Shown one piece after another: positions 44,245 through 52,783 of a stretch of 64,000 nt of DNA; positions within the stretch are counted from its first letter, which is position 1; the number at the start of each line of letters is the position of its first letter. The position numbers and the translations under genes were made by a program. The notes under the pieces were generated by a model. The model saw only the letters and a list, made by a program, of their open reading frames with translations, was not told where the DNA came from and did no database searches. Origin of the DNA: JASHPR01 sp963808705 (lineage in GTDB: Bacteria; Actinomycetota; Actinomycetes; Streptosporangiales; Streptosporangiaceae); assembly GCA_963808705.1 (NCBI GenBank), contig CAWEHB010000016.1, positions 992,001 through 1,056,000 of the forward strand. The letters are read 5' to 3'.

Positions 44245-44272
44245 ACCGGTTACACCGGTAGCACCATTGGTG
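44245..44272. promoter_or_regulatory. Paired inverted repeats between fadD and the DUF3311 gene
   Basis: ACCGGTTACACCGGT (44245-44259) and CACCATTGGTG (44262-44272) are adjacent dyads in the 264-bp divergent gap. The second is a perfect dyad about a central T. They could bind a regulator (a TetR or GntR type is common for fadD or for organic acid permeases); no regulator gene is adjacent. Confidence 0.5.
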
Positions 44273-44355
44273 GCAAATGTCATAGCGCACTCGTTTGCAC
44301 ACCGCGGCCGGCGGGAGGACGGGCCGCGGTGCGCAGCACACCCTGAGAGGAAGCC

Positions 44356-44604
44356 ATGGCCCAGTCCACGCCCCCGCGCAGGAGCCCTGCCACGTGGGCC
44401 GTCGTAACGATCCTGCTGCTCATCGCGGTGTGCGGCACGCTGTTCGTGCCGATCTACGCGCGCGCCACGCCGAAGTTAGGCGATTTCCCCTTCTTCTACT
44501 GGTACCAGCTGCTCTGGGTGCCCGTGGTCGCGCTGCTGTGCCTGACCTGCTACCTGCTGCTGCGGCGTGGCCGCGGCGCCGGCGGGGAGGAGGAGGCCAA
44601 GTGA
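44356..44604 (+). CDS. DUF3311 small membrane subunit
   Basis: 82 residues with GAGAGGAAG upstream. Two membrane segments: WAVVTILLLIAVCGTLFVPI and YQLLWVPVVALLCLTCYLLL, with the family motif FFYWYQLLWVPV. DUF3311 proteins precede sodium:solute symporters of the monocarboxylate type in actinobacteria and are thought to be an accessory subunit. Its stop overlaps the symporter start (GTGA). Confidence 0.92.
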   Translation: MAQSTPPRRSPATWAVVTILLLIAVCGTLFVPIYARATPKLGDFPFFYWYQLLWVPVVALLCLTCYLLLRRGRGAGGEEEAK

Positions 44605-46211
44605 GTCACGTCGACGGAGTCGCCTTCACCATCGTCGTCGTCATGTTCCTGCTCGTGACCGGGATCGGCTTCGCCGCCGCCCGGTGGCGCCCGGCGCGGG
44701 ACAGGATGCACCTCAACGAGTGGGGCCTGGGCGGGCGCGGATTCGGCACGTTCATCAGCTGGTTCCTGCTGGGCGGCGACGTCTACACCGCCTACACGTT
44801 CATCGCCGTGCCCGCGCTGGTGTACGCGACCGGCGCCGCGGGCTTCTACGCGCTGTCCTACTCGATCATGGTCTTCCCGATCGTGTTCATCTTCGCCTCG
44901 CGGCTGTGGTCGATCGCCCGCGCGCACAACTACGTCACCCCGGCCGACTTCATCCGGGGCCGGTACGGCTCGCGCGGCCTAGGGCTCGCGGTGGCGTGCA
45001 CCGGGATCCTGGCCACCATGCCCTACATCGCGCTGCAGCTGATCGGCATCGAGGCGGTGCTGATCGTGCTCGGGATCACCAGCACGACCGTAGCCCTGAT
45101 CATCGCGTTCGCCGTCCTGGCCGGCTACACCTTCCTGGCCGGGCTGCGGGCGCCGGCCCTGATCGCGTTCGTCAAGGACACGCTCGTCTACGTGACTGTC
45201 ATCGTCGCGGTCATCTACATCCCGACCAGGCTGGGCGGCTGGAGCCACATCTTCGGCGCCGCGGCGACGCACCTGAAGGTGATCAACCCGCTGACCGGCA
45301 AGCCGCACGGCAGCCTGATCGTGACCCCGGCCGGGGAATGGGCCTACGCCACCCTGGCGCTGGGCTCCGCGCTGGCCCTGTTCATGTACCCGCACATCAT
45401 GACCGGGATCTTCGCCACCAAGCGGCGCAACGTGATCCGGCGCAACCTGGCCGCCCTGCCCGCGTACACGCTGGTGCTCGGCATCATCGCGCTGTTCGGC
45501 TACATGGCGCTGGCCACCCCGGCGGTGAACGCGGGCGTCAAGGCGCACGGGGACAACACCCAGCTGTCGGTGCCGCTGCTGTTCGAGCACATGTTCCCCA
45601 GCTGGTTCGCGGGGATCGGCTTCTCGGCGATCATCATCGGCGCGCTGGTGCCCGCGGCCATCATGTCGATCGCCGCGGCGAACCTGTTCAGCCGCAACAT
45701 CTACACGGAGTTCTTCCGGCCGGGTGCCAGCCCGGCCGAGCAGACGCGGGCCGCCCAGTGGGCATCGCTGGTCATGAAGCTCGGCGCGCTGCTGTTCGCG
45801 ATCGAGCTGAGCAAGACGTTCTCGATCAACCTGCAGCTGCTCGGCGGGGTCTGGATCATTCAGACCTTCCCGGCGATCGTGGCCGGCCTGTACACGCGCT
45901 GGTTCCACCGCTGGGCGCTGCTCATCGGCTGGGCCGCGGGCATGGCGTACGGCACGATCGAGGCGTGGCGGACGCCCGGGAACGGCCAGCATCACTTCGG
46001 CGCGTCCACGGCCCCGATCCTCGGGCACATCATCTACATCGGGTTCGCCGCATTCATCATCAACCTGGTGGTCGCGGCGGTGCTCACGCTCATCTTCAAC
46101 GCGACCCACCTCCCGGCCGGGACCGACGAGACCCAGCCCGCCCAGTACACCGCCGACCCCGAGGACGAGCCGGTCACGGTTCCGGTCGGCGCCGGGGTCG
46201 ACTCACCCTGA
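44601..46211 (+). CDS. Sodium:solute symporter, monocarboxylate permease type
   Basis: 536 residues from GTG 44601. Around 13 membrane helices in SSS-family layout: LNEWGLGGRGFGTFISWFLL, GGDVYTAYTFIAVPALVYAT, YVTPADFIRGRYGSRGLGLA, LATMPYIALQLIGIEAVLIV and AAIMSIAAANLFSRNIYTEF. The pattern matches MctC/MctP permeases that import acetate, propionate, pyruvate or lactate. With DUF3311 it forms a two-gene operon. Substrate cannot be fixed from sequence; the nearby PHA and glyoxylate genes make short organic acids plausible. Confidence 0.92.
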   Translation: MSHVDGVAFTIVVVMFLLVTGIGFAAARWRPARDRMHLNEWGLGGRGFGTFISWFLLGGDVYTAYTFIAVPALVYATGAAGFYALSYSIMVFPIVFIFASRLWSIARAHNYVTPADFIRGRYGSRGLGLAVACTGILATMPYIALQLIGIEAVLIVLGITSTTVALIIAFAVLAGYTFLAGLRAPALIAFVKDTLVYVTVIVAVIYIPTRLGGWSHIFGAAATHLKVINPLTGKPHGSLIVTPAGEWAYATLALGSALALFMYPHIMTGIFATKRRNVIRRNLAALPAYTLVLGIIALFGYMALATPAVNAGVKAHGDNTQLSVPLLFEHMFPSWFAGIGFSAIIIGALVPAAIMSIAAANLFSRNIYTEFFRPGASPAEQTRAAQWASLVMKLGALLFAIELSKTFSINLQLLGGVWIIQTFPAIVAGLYTRWFHRWALLIGWAAGMAYGTIEAWRTPGNGQHHFGASTAPILGHIIYIGFAAFIINLVVAAVLTLIFNATHLPAGTDETQPAQYTADPEDEPVTVPVGAGVDSP

Positions 46212-46242
46212 CCGGCAGCGCGGTCCACGCGCAGTCCTGAAC

Positions 46243-46279
46243 GGGCCGGCGGGCGGGGCTCTAGCCCGCCCGCCGGCCC
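46243..46279 (+). terminator. Strong hairpin after the symporter gene
   Basis: A 15-bp perfect stem: GGGCCGGCGGGCGGG (46243-46257) and its complement at 46265-46279, with a seven-base loop. It lies 32 bp after the symporter stop and 84 bp before lhr. Likely an intrinsic terminator of the GC-hairpin type without U-tract. Confidence 0.75.
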
Positions 46280-46362
46280 CACCCCCCGCCCACCTCCCCA
46301 TTCCCCCTTCACCTGCCCCTTCCCGGGCCCAGGCTGTCGGCGGGGCAGGGCAGGATGGGTAC

Positions 46363-49300
46363 ATGCCGGCGCCCGCAGCGGTCATGAGCCCGGCCCTGGA
46401 CGGCTTCAGCGAAGCGACCAGGGCCTGGTTCACCGACGCCTTCGCCGAGCCGACCGCGGCACAAGCGCAGGCCTGGACGGCGATCAGCCGGGGCGAGAAC
46501 ACGCTGGTCATCGCGCCGACCGGGTCGGGCAAGACGCTGGCCGCGTTCTTGTGGGCCATCGACAAGCTGGCCACCGAGCCGGTCCCGCCGGACCCGCGGC
46601 AGCGCTGCCGGGTGCTGTACATCTCGCCGCTGAAGGCGCTCGCGGTGGACATCGAGCGCAACCTGCGCTCGCCGCTGACCGGCGTCGGCCACGCCGCGCG
46701 CCGCCTGGGCCTGGCCGAGCCGGACATCCGGGTCGGCGTGCGCACCGGCGACACCGCGGCGGACGAGCGCCGCAAGCTGTCCGCCACGCCGCCGGACATC
46801 CTGATCACCACGCCCGAGTCGCTGTTCCTGCTGCTCACCTCGCAGGCCCGCGACGCGCTGCGCAACGTCGAGACCGTCATCGTGGACGAGGTGCACGCGC
46901 TGGCGGGCGGCAAGCGCGGCGCTCACCTGGCCCTCTCGCTGGAGCGCCTGGACGCCCTGTGCTTGCCTCGGGGGGATGACCCCCCCAGACCCCCCCGCGC
47001 CTCATCCGCTCGGGCCGACCTTCGGCCGGCCGTCACGGCTGACTCGGCTTCGCCGAGCCCGCGGGCACAGGTCCGCCGGCCGGCACAGCGGATCGGGCTG
47101 TCCGCGACCGTGCGGCCGCCCGGGGAGGTGGCCGCGTTCCTGGGCGGCAGCCGGCCGGTCACCATCGCCGCGCCGCCCAGCGACAAGCGGATCGAGCTGC
47201 AGATCGTCGTCCCGGTCGAGGACATGGCCGACCTGGAGCTGGCCGACGGCGCCCCGGCCGACGGCCAGGCTCCGGACGACCCGGTGCGCCGCCGTTCCAT
47301 CTGGCCCCACGTCGAGGAGCGGGTGCTGGACGAGATCGAGGCGCACCGGTCCACGATCGTGTTCGCGAACTCCCGCCGCCTGGCCGAGCGGCTGTGCGCC
47401 CGGCTCAACGAGCTGGCCGCCGAGCGCGCCGAGCAGCGGGCCGGCCAGCCGCCGGCCGTCGGCAGGGCGCCGGCTCATCCCCCCGCCGAGGTCATGGCCC
47501 AGGCTGGCGTCGTGCCGGGGGCAGGGGCGGCGGGCGGGACGCACGCCGAGGTGGCCCGCGCGCACCACGGCTCGGTGTCCCGGCAGGAGCGTACCCAGAT
47601 CGAGGAGGCGCTGAAGGCCGGCCGGCTCCCGGCCGTGGTGGCCACGTCCAGCCTGGAGCTCGGCATCGACATGGGCTCGGTCGACCTGGTCGTCCAGGTG
47701 GAGTCGCCGCCGTCGGTGGCCAGCGGGCTGCAGCGGACCGGGCGGGCGGGCCACCACGTCGGCGACGTCTCCCGCGGCGTGATCTTCCCCAAGTACCAGG
47801 GCGACCTGGTGCAGGCGACGGTCGTGGCCCGGCGGATGCTGGATGGCGCGATCGAGGAGCTGCGCATGCCGCGCAATCCCCTCGACGTGCTGGCCCAGCA
47901 GATCGTCGCGATGACCGCCATGGACGACTGGGACATCACCGCCCTGGAGCAGACGGTCCGGCGTGCCGCGCCGTTCGCCACCCTCACTCGCGGCGTGCTC
48001 GAGGCGGTGCTGGACATGCTGGCCGGCCGCTACCCCAGCGAGGAGTTCGCCGGGCTACGGCCCCGGCTGGTCTGGGACCGCACCACCGGCATGCTGCACG
48101 GCCGGCCGGGCGGCCAGCGGCTGGCGGTCACCAGCGGCGGGACGATCCCCGACCGCGGCCTGTTCGGCGTGTTCCTGGCCGGGGGGGAGCGGGACCGCAG
48201 CGGCCGGCATTCCCGGCGGGTCGGCGAGCTGGACGAGGAGATGGTCTACGAGTCGCGGGTCGGCGACGTGTTCGTGCTCGGCGCGAGCTCCTGGCGGATC
48301 GAGGACATCACCGCCGACCAGGTGCTGGTCTCCCCGGCGCCGGGCCAGCCGGGCCGGCTCCCGTTCTGGCACGGCGACGCGCCGGGCCGGCAGGCCGAGC
48401 TCGGCCGGGCCATCGGCCAGTACTGCCGCGAGCTCGGCGCGGCCAGCCCGCAGGAGGCGACCAGCCGGCTGCGCCGCGACGGCCTGGACGAGCTGGCCGC
48501 CGCGAACCTGGTCCGGTACCTGGCCGCGCAGCGCGAGGCGACCGGCTACCTGCCCGACGACAAGACCCTGGTCATGGAGCGGTTCCGGGACGAGCTCGGG
48601 GACTGGCGGCTGGTGCTGCACAGCCCGTACGGCGCCCGGCTGCACGCTCCGTGGGCGCTGGCGATCGCGGCCCGGCTGCGGGACCGGTACCCGGGCATGG
48701 ACGTGCAGGCGCTGCACACCGACGACGGCATCGTCATCCGGGTCCCCGACGCCGACGACCCGCCCCCGGCCGGGATCGCCGCGCTGGACCCGGACGAGGT
48801 GGAGCAGCTGGTGACCGCCGAGCTGGGCTCGTCCGCCCTGTTCGCGTCCAGGTTCCGGGAATGCGCGGCCCGGGCGCTGCTGCTGCCCCGGCGGCAGCCG
48901 GGGCGGCGGACCCCGCTGTGGCAGCAGCGGCAGCGCTCGGCCCAGCTGCTGTCGGTGGCCCGCCGGTACGGGACGTTCCCGATCGTGCTCGAGACGGTCC
49001 GCGAGTGCCTGCAGGACGTGTTCGACGTCCCCGGCCTGACCGGCCTGCTGCGCGACCTGGCCGCGCGCCGGGTGCGGCTGGTGGAGGTGGAGACCAGCGC
49101 GCCGTCCCCGTTCGGGCGCTCGCTGCTGTTCCGGTACGTGGGCGCGTTCATGTACGAGGGCGACGCCCCGCTGGCCGAGCGCCGGGCCCAGGCCCTGGCG
49201 CTCGACTCCTCGCTGCTGGCCGAGCTGCTCGGCCAGGCCGATGCGCGGGAGCTGCTCGACCCGGACATCGTCCAGGACTGCGAACGCGACGCCCAGTGGC

Positions 49301-51261
49301 TCACACCGCACCGTAGGTGCCGTGGTCTGGAAGCGGTCGCGGACCTGCTGCGCGCGGTCGGCCCGCTGTCGGCCATGGAGGTCGAGGAGCGGTGCGAGGA
49401 GCCCGGGAGCGCGCCGGGCTGGCTCGCCGAGCTGGCCGCGCAGCGCCGGGCGCTCGAGGTCCGGGTGGCGGGCGAGCCGCGCTGGGCGGCGATCGAGGAC
49501 GCCGGAAGGCTGCGCGACGCGCTCGGGGTGGCGCTGCCGCCCGGCGTGCCCGCCGCGTTCACCGAGCCCGCCCCGGACCCGCTCGGCGACCTGGCGGCCC
49601 GGTACGCCCGCGCCCGCGGGCCGTTCACCGCGGGCGCGGCCGCGCAGCGGTACGGCCTCGGCGTGGCGGTGGTCACCGGCGCGCTGCAACGGCTTGCCGC
49701 CGAGGGCCGGGTGGCCGAGGGCGAGTTCCTGCCCGGCGGGCGCGGCACCGAGTGGTGCGACACCGGGATGCTCCGGCTGCTGCGCCGCCGCTGCCTGGCC
49801 AAGCTGCGCCGGGAGGCCGAGCCCGTGCCGCCGCAGGTGCTGGCGCGGTTCCTGCCCGCGTGGCAGAACGTGGCCGCAGCGGCAGGTGCCGACCGCGGGC
49901 GGCCGGGCCGGGCCCGGCCCGATGCCGTGTACGACGCGATCGAGCAGCTGGCCGGGGCCGCGATCGCGGCCTCGGCGCTGGAGACGCTGGTGCTGCCGGG
50001 CCGGGTGCCCGGCTACTCTCCCGCGGTGCTCGACGAGCTCACCGCGGCGGGCGAGATCGTGTGGTCGGGGGCGGGCGGCCTGCCCGGCGGTGACGGCTGG
50101 CTGGTGCTGGCGCCGGCCGACGCCGCGCCGCTGCTGTTCCCCGAGCCGGGCGAGATCACGATGACGCCGCTGCACGACGCGGTGCTCGCGGCCCTGGGCG
50201 ACGGCGGCGCGCTGTTCTTCCGCGCGCTCGCCGACCGGGTCGGCGCGCGGCTTCGGGACGGCGACGACCCGGCGAGCCTGTCCGTCCTCACCGACCAGAC
50301 GCTGGCCGCGGCCATCTGGGACCTGGTCTGGGCCTGCCGGCTGACCAACGACACGCTTGCCCCGCTGCGCACCGTGCTCGGCACCGGCAGGCCCGTCGCC
50401 GGCGCCGCAGCGGCCGACGGCCACGGCGGGCCGGCCGCCGACGGCCACGCGGCCGGCGGCAGGCCCGGCCGGTACGGCCGTTCTGGCGCGCGCAGGCCGG
50501 GATTCGGCCGGGCGGCGCTGCCGTCCCGGAGCGGCCCGCCGACGGTCAGCGGGAGATGGTCGGTGCTGCCGCCGGGCGAGCGGGGCGAGCGAGATGAGGC
50601 GGCCCGGACCAGGCGGCTGCACGCACTGGCCGGGACCCTGCTGGACCGGCACGGCGTGCTGATCCGGGGCGCGGCGGCCGCCGAGCGGGTGACCGGCGGA
50701 TTCGGCGCGCTGTACCCGGTACTGCGGGCGATGGAGGAAGCCGGCCAGTGCCGGCGGGGCTACTTCGTCGAGGGCCTGGGCGCGGCGCAGTTCGCCCTGC
50801 CCGGAGCGGTGGACCGGATGCGCGCGATGGCCGGCCCGGCGCCCGCCCCGGCCGATCTGGCGCGCGCCCCGGCCGGCCCGGCCCGCTCGGCCGTGGTCCT
50901 GGCGGCGTCCGATCCCGCGAATGCCTACGGGGCGGCGCTGCCCTGGCCGGCCCGGCCGGATGAGACTCCGGGCGGGCACCGGCCGGGCCGCAAGGCGGGC
51001 GCGCTCGTGATCCTGGCCGACGGCGAGCTCGTGCTCTACGTCGAGCGCGGCGGCAAGACCCTGCTGTCCTGGACCAGCGACCCGGCCTTGCTCGGCCCCG
51101 CAGCCGCCGCGCTGGCCGCGGCCGTGCGTGACGGGGCGCTCGGGCGGCTCACCGTGGAGCGCGCCGACGGCGCGGGGGTCTACGACTCCCCGCTGGCCCG
51201 GGCGCTGGAGTCGGCCGGGTTCCGGCCTACCCCCCGCGGCCTGCGCCTGCGCGTCACCTAA
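46363..51261 (+). CDS. lhr: ATP-dependent helicase Lhr
   Basis: 1632 residues, about 100 longer than usual actinobacterial Lhr. Superfamily 2 core: Walker A APTGSGKT (51-58), ISPLKALAVDIERNLRSPL, ITTPESLFLLLTS, DEVH (175-178), GLSATVRPP, VVATSSLELGIDMGSVDLVV and SGLQRTGRAGHHVGDVSRG. The Lhr-core winged helix and C-terminal Lhr-CTD repeats follow; the end reads SPLARALESAGFRPTPRGLR. Lhr translocates 3'-5' on ssDNA and unwinds DNA/RNA hybrids; it is DNA-damage induced in mycobacteria. Residues about 201-238 are an insertion encoded by a repeat element (46963-47076). Other low-complexity segments lie near 1355-1400. ATG 46384 is an alternative start. Confidence 0.95.
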   Translation: MPAPAAVMSPALDGFSEATRAWFTDAFAEPTAAQAQAWTAISRGENTLVIAPTGSGKTLAAFLWAIDKLATEPVPPDPRQRCRVLYISPLKALAVDIERNLRSPLTGVGHAARRLGLAEPDIRVGVRTGDTAADERRKLSATPPDILITTPESLFLLLTSQARDALRNVETVIVDEVHALAGGKRGAHLALSLERLDALCLPRGDDPPRPPRASSARADLRPAVTADSASPSPRAQVRRPAQRIGLSATVRPPGEVAAFLGGSRPVTIAAPPSDKRIELQIVVPVEDMADLELADGAPADGQAPDDPVRRRSIWPHVEERVLDEIEAHRSTIVFANSRRLAERLCARLNELAAERAEQRAGQPPAVGRAPAHPPAEVMAQAGVVPGAGAAGGTHAEVARAHHGSVSRQERTQIEEALKAGRLPAVVATSSLELGIDMGSVDLVVQVESPPSVASGLQRTGRAGHHVGDVSRGVIFPKYQGDLVQATVVARRMLDGAIEELRMPRNPLDVLAQQIVAMTAMDDWDITALEQTVRRAAPFATLTRGVLEAVLDMLAGRYPSEEFAGLRPRLVWDRTTGMLHGRPGGQRLAVTSGGTIPDRGLFGVFLAGGERDRSGRHSRRVGELDEEMVYESRVGDVFVLGASSWRIEDITADQVLVSPAPGQPGRLPFWHGDAPGRQAELGRAIGQYCRELGAASPQEATSRLRRDGLDELAAANLVRYLAAQREATGYLPDDKTLVMERFRDELGDWRLVLHSPYGARLHAPWALAIAARLRDRYPGMDVQALHTDDGIVIRVPDADDPPPAGIAALDPDEVEQLVTAELGSSALFASRFRECAARALLLPRRQPGRRTPLWQQRQRSAQLLSVARRYGTFPIVLETVRECLQDVFDVPGLTGLLRDLAARRVRLVEVETSAPSPFGRSLLFRYVGAFMYEGDAPLAERRAQALALDSSLLAELLGQADARELLDPDIVQDCERDAQWLTPHRRCRGLEAVADLLRAVGPLSAMEVEERCEEPGSAPGWLAELAAQRRALEVRVAGEPRWAAIEDAGRLRDALGVALPPGVPAAFTEPAPDPLGDLAARYARARGPFTAGAAAQRYGLGVAVVTGALQRLAAEGRVAEGEFLPGGRGTEWCDTGMLRLLRRRCLAKLRREAEPVPPQVLARFLPAWQNVAAAAGADRGRPGRARPDAVYDAIEQLAGAAIAASALETLVLPGRVPGYSPAVLDELTAAGEIVWSGAGGLPGGDGWLVLAPADAAPLLFPEPGEITMTPLHDAVLAALGDGGALFFRALADRVGARLRDGDDPASLSVLTDQTLAAAIWDLVWACRLTNDTLAPLRTVLGTGRPVAGAAAADGHGGPAADGHAAGGRPGRYGRSGARRPGFGRAALPSRSGPPTVSGRWSVLPPGERGERDEAARTRRLHALAGTLLDRHGVLIRGAAAAERVTGGFGALYPVLRAMEEAGQCRRGYFVEGLGAAQFALPGAVDRMRAMAGPAPAPADLARAPAGPARSAVVLAASDPANAYGAALPWPARPDETPGGHRPGRKAGALVILADGELVLYVERGGKTLLSWTSDPALLGPAAAALAAAVRDGALGRLTVERADGAGVYDSPLARALESAGFRPTPRGLRLRVT
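46963..47076. repeat. GC palindromic and hairpin-rich element in lhr
   Basis: Contains TCGGGGGGATGACCCCCC, then CAGACCCCCCC, and two more dyads: a CGGCCGA-type pair near 47015-47035 and CTCGGCTTCGCCGAG near 47043-47057. It adds about 38 residues between the DALC and RIGLSATV segments of the helicase core, where other Lhr proteins have only a few residues. Frame is kept. Confidence 0.65.
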
Positions 51262-51589
51262 GGCGCGGCAGCAGCTCACGAAGGCTGGCGGGGCCGTGGC
51301 CGAGCAGCGCGACGGCCGCCGCCAGCGCCGCCACCATGGTCACGATCACCGTGACCAGCAGCAGCCGCCGGGCGCGCGGCACATGCCCCTGCTCGCTGGT
51401 CACCACGCGGCCGAGCCCCCAGATCACCGGGGTGACGGCCAGCACGATCAGCCCGGCCACCGGCTGTCTCCGGAGGATCGCCGCGCCGACCGCGGCGAAG
51501 GCGATGGCGGTGCGCGCCCAGGACAGCCGGGTTCGCTCCCGGGCCAGGCCGGGGTCGACATCCTCGCGCTCGTCGGGCGGCGGCACCAC
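51254..51589 (-). CDS. DUF202 family membrane protein (second of pair)
   Basis: 111 residues from a GTG at 51589, nine bases past the stop of the first DUF202 gene. Motif DPGLARERTRLSWARTAIAF matches DUF202 (ERTxLAWxRT), with three membrane segments: AFAAVGAAILRRQPVAGLIV, VLAVTPVIWGLGRVV and LLLVTVIVTMVAALAAAVAL. Family function is not established; pairs of DUF202 genes (YidH-like) are common in actinomycetes. Its end overlaps the end of convergent lhr by 8 bp. Confidence 0.85.
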   Translation of the reverse strand: MVPPPDEREDVDPGLARERTRLSWARTAIAFAAVGAAILRRQPVAGLIVLAVTPVIWGLGRVVTSEQGHVPRARRLLLVTVIVTMVAALAAAVALLGHGPASLRELLPRLR

Positions 51590-51597
51590 GGCATCCC

Positions 51598-51855
51598 CTA
51601 CCGGACGGCCGAGACCAGCAGCACCACCGCGGCCAGGACGGCGATGCCCGCGACAGTAGCCACCAGGACCTGCGGCAGCACCGACCTCGGCAGCGGGGCG
51701 CTGTGCCGCAGGGCCGCCTGGGTCCGCTGCCAGTCCCGGTAGGCAATCACGGACACAGCCGCGCCGAGCACGATCAGCGGGACGCCGAGCACGTGACGGC
51801 CCCACGGGACGCCGGGAAACGGCGGCAGCAGCTGAACGATCCCCAGCCCGGCCAC
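51598..51855 (-). CDS. DUF202 family membrane protein (first of pair), start codon uncertain
   Basis: The GTG at 51855 is the only canonical start in this frame, giving 85 residues with two to three membrane segments (LGIVQLLPPFPGVPWGRHVL, VPLIVLGAAVSVIAYRDWQ, VATVAGIAVLAAVVLLVSAV). However, the same frame is open upstream to 52014 and encodes the conserved DUF202 start DARFTLANERTFLAWNRTAL, so the real protein should begin near 51960-52000. No ATG, GTG or TTG exists there, although GGAGGA lies at about 51993. Either a rare start codon is used, a small indel broke the N-terminus, or there is a base error. Confidence 0.7.
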   Translation of the reverse strand: MAGLGIVQLLPPFPGVPWGRHVLGVPLIVLGAAVSVIAYRDWQRTQAALRHSAPLPRSVLPQVLVATVAGIAVLAAVVLLVSAVR

Positions 51856-52152
51856 GACCAGCGCCAGCGCGGTCCGGTTCCAGGCCAGGAACGTGCGTTC
51901 GTTGGCGAGCGTGAACCGGGCGTCCGGCTCGGTGCCTGCGTCCGATGGCCCAGGATCGAGATCGTCGTGACCGTCGCGGCTGCTCGTCGCTCCTCCACCG
52001 GCGCCCTTGCCCGATTAGCTCACCAATGGTGACACGCGCGGGCCGCCGCGAGTGATCCGGCATGCCAATCTCGCGCACGGGCCGGCGCGACCCGGTCGGC
52101 AACTATCCAGGCTATGCACAGCATCCTTTCAGTGAATGGTCAGGCTCGTGGC

Positions 52153-52238
52153 TATAGTTGAGGTGGCGCCCCCCGGCTCCCCAGACCGCGCCGGGGGGCG
52201 CCCACAAGCGCGCCCCGCCGGCCCGGCCGGCGGGGCGC
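52153..52238 (+). promoter_or_regulatory. Leader of the Rrf2 gene: TATAGT element and two strong hairpins
   Basis: TATAGT (52153-52158) resembles a -10. It is followed by a perfect 13-bp stem (GGCGCCCCCCGGC 52165-52177 with 52190-52202) and then a perfect 12-bp stem (GCGCCCCGCCGG 52210-52221 with 52227-52238). Both lie between the putative promoter and the Rrf2 start. They may terminate, attenuate or stabilise the transcript. Confidence 0.5.
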
Positions 52239-52307
52239 CCGCCATTTCGGGCCCGGCCACCCGTGCCCGTCACCGACCAGGCGCCTCGGGGCGGCATAAT
52301 GCTTGAC

Positions 52308-52760
52308 ATGCGTTTGTCCGCCCGCGCCGACTACGCCCTGCGTGCTGCCATCGAGCTCGCGGCCGCCAGCGGCGGCGGCCACGTCACCGCCGACCAGCTG
52401 GCCAGGACTCAGGGCATTCCCGGTAAGTTTCTCGAAGCCATCCTGACCCAGCTCCGCCGCGGCGGGCTGGTCCGCAGCCAGCGCGGCCCGGACGGGGGAT
52501 TCTGGCTGGCCCGGCCCGCCTCCGAGATCTCGCTGGCCGACATCATCCGGGCCATCGACGGGCCGCTCGTCGGCGTGCGCGGCGAGCGCCCGGAGAACCT
52601 CGGCTATATCGGCGCCGCCGAGCCGCTGCAGACCGTGTGGATCGCGCTGCGGGCCAACGAGCGGGCCATCCTCGAGGACGTGACGCTGGAGCACATCGTG
52701 TCCGGCCAGCTGCCCGAGAGCGTGGTCAAGCTCGCCGACGATCCGCGCGCCTGGGTGTAA
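52308..52760 (+). CDS. Rrf2 family transcriptional regulator without Fe-S cysteines
   Basis: 150 residues from ATG 52308 (MRLSARADYALRAAIELAAA), the start conserved in actinobacterial homologues; ATG 52299 is possible. Winged helix: TADQLARTQGIPGKFLEAIL, then LRRGGLVRSQRGPDGGFWLA and RPASEISLADIIRAIDGPL. The GERPENLGY segment marks a common actinobacterial subgroup. There is no cysteine anywhere, so it cannot bind an Fe-S cluster as IscR or NsrR do; it may sense a small molecule, as CymR does with CysK. No sulfur genes are adjacent. Convergent with clgR. Confidence 0.9.
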   Translation: MRLSARADYALRAAIELAAASGGGHVTADQLARTQGIPGKFLEAILTQLRRGGLVRSQRGPDGGFWLARPASEISLADIIRAIDGPLVGVRGERPENLGYIGAAEPLQTVWIALRANERAILEDVTLEHIVSGQLPESVVKLADDPRAWV

Positions 52761-52783
52761 CCGCCGGGGTAGCGGAGCGCCGC

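Noticed and set aside
48055..51279. 1000-codon minus-strand open frame opposite lhr
   Set aside because: A shadow of the high-GC lhr reading frame; no motifs, composition typical of antisense frames.
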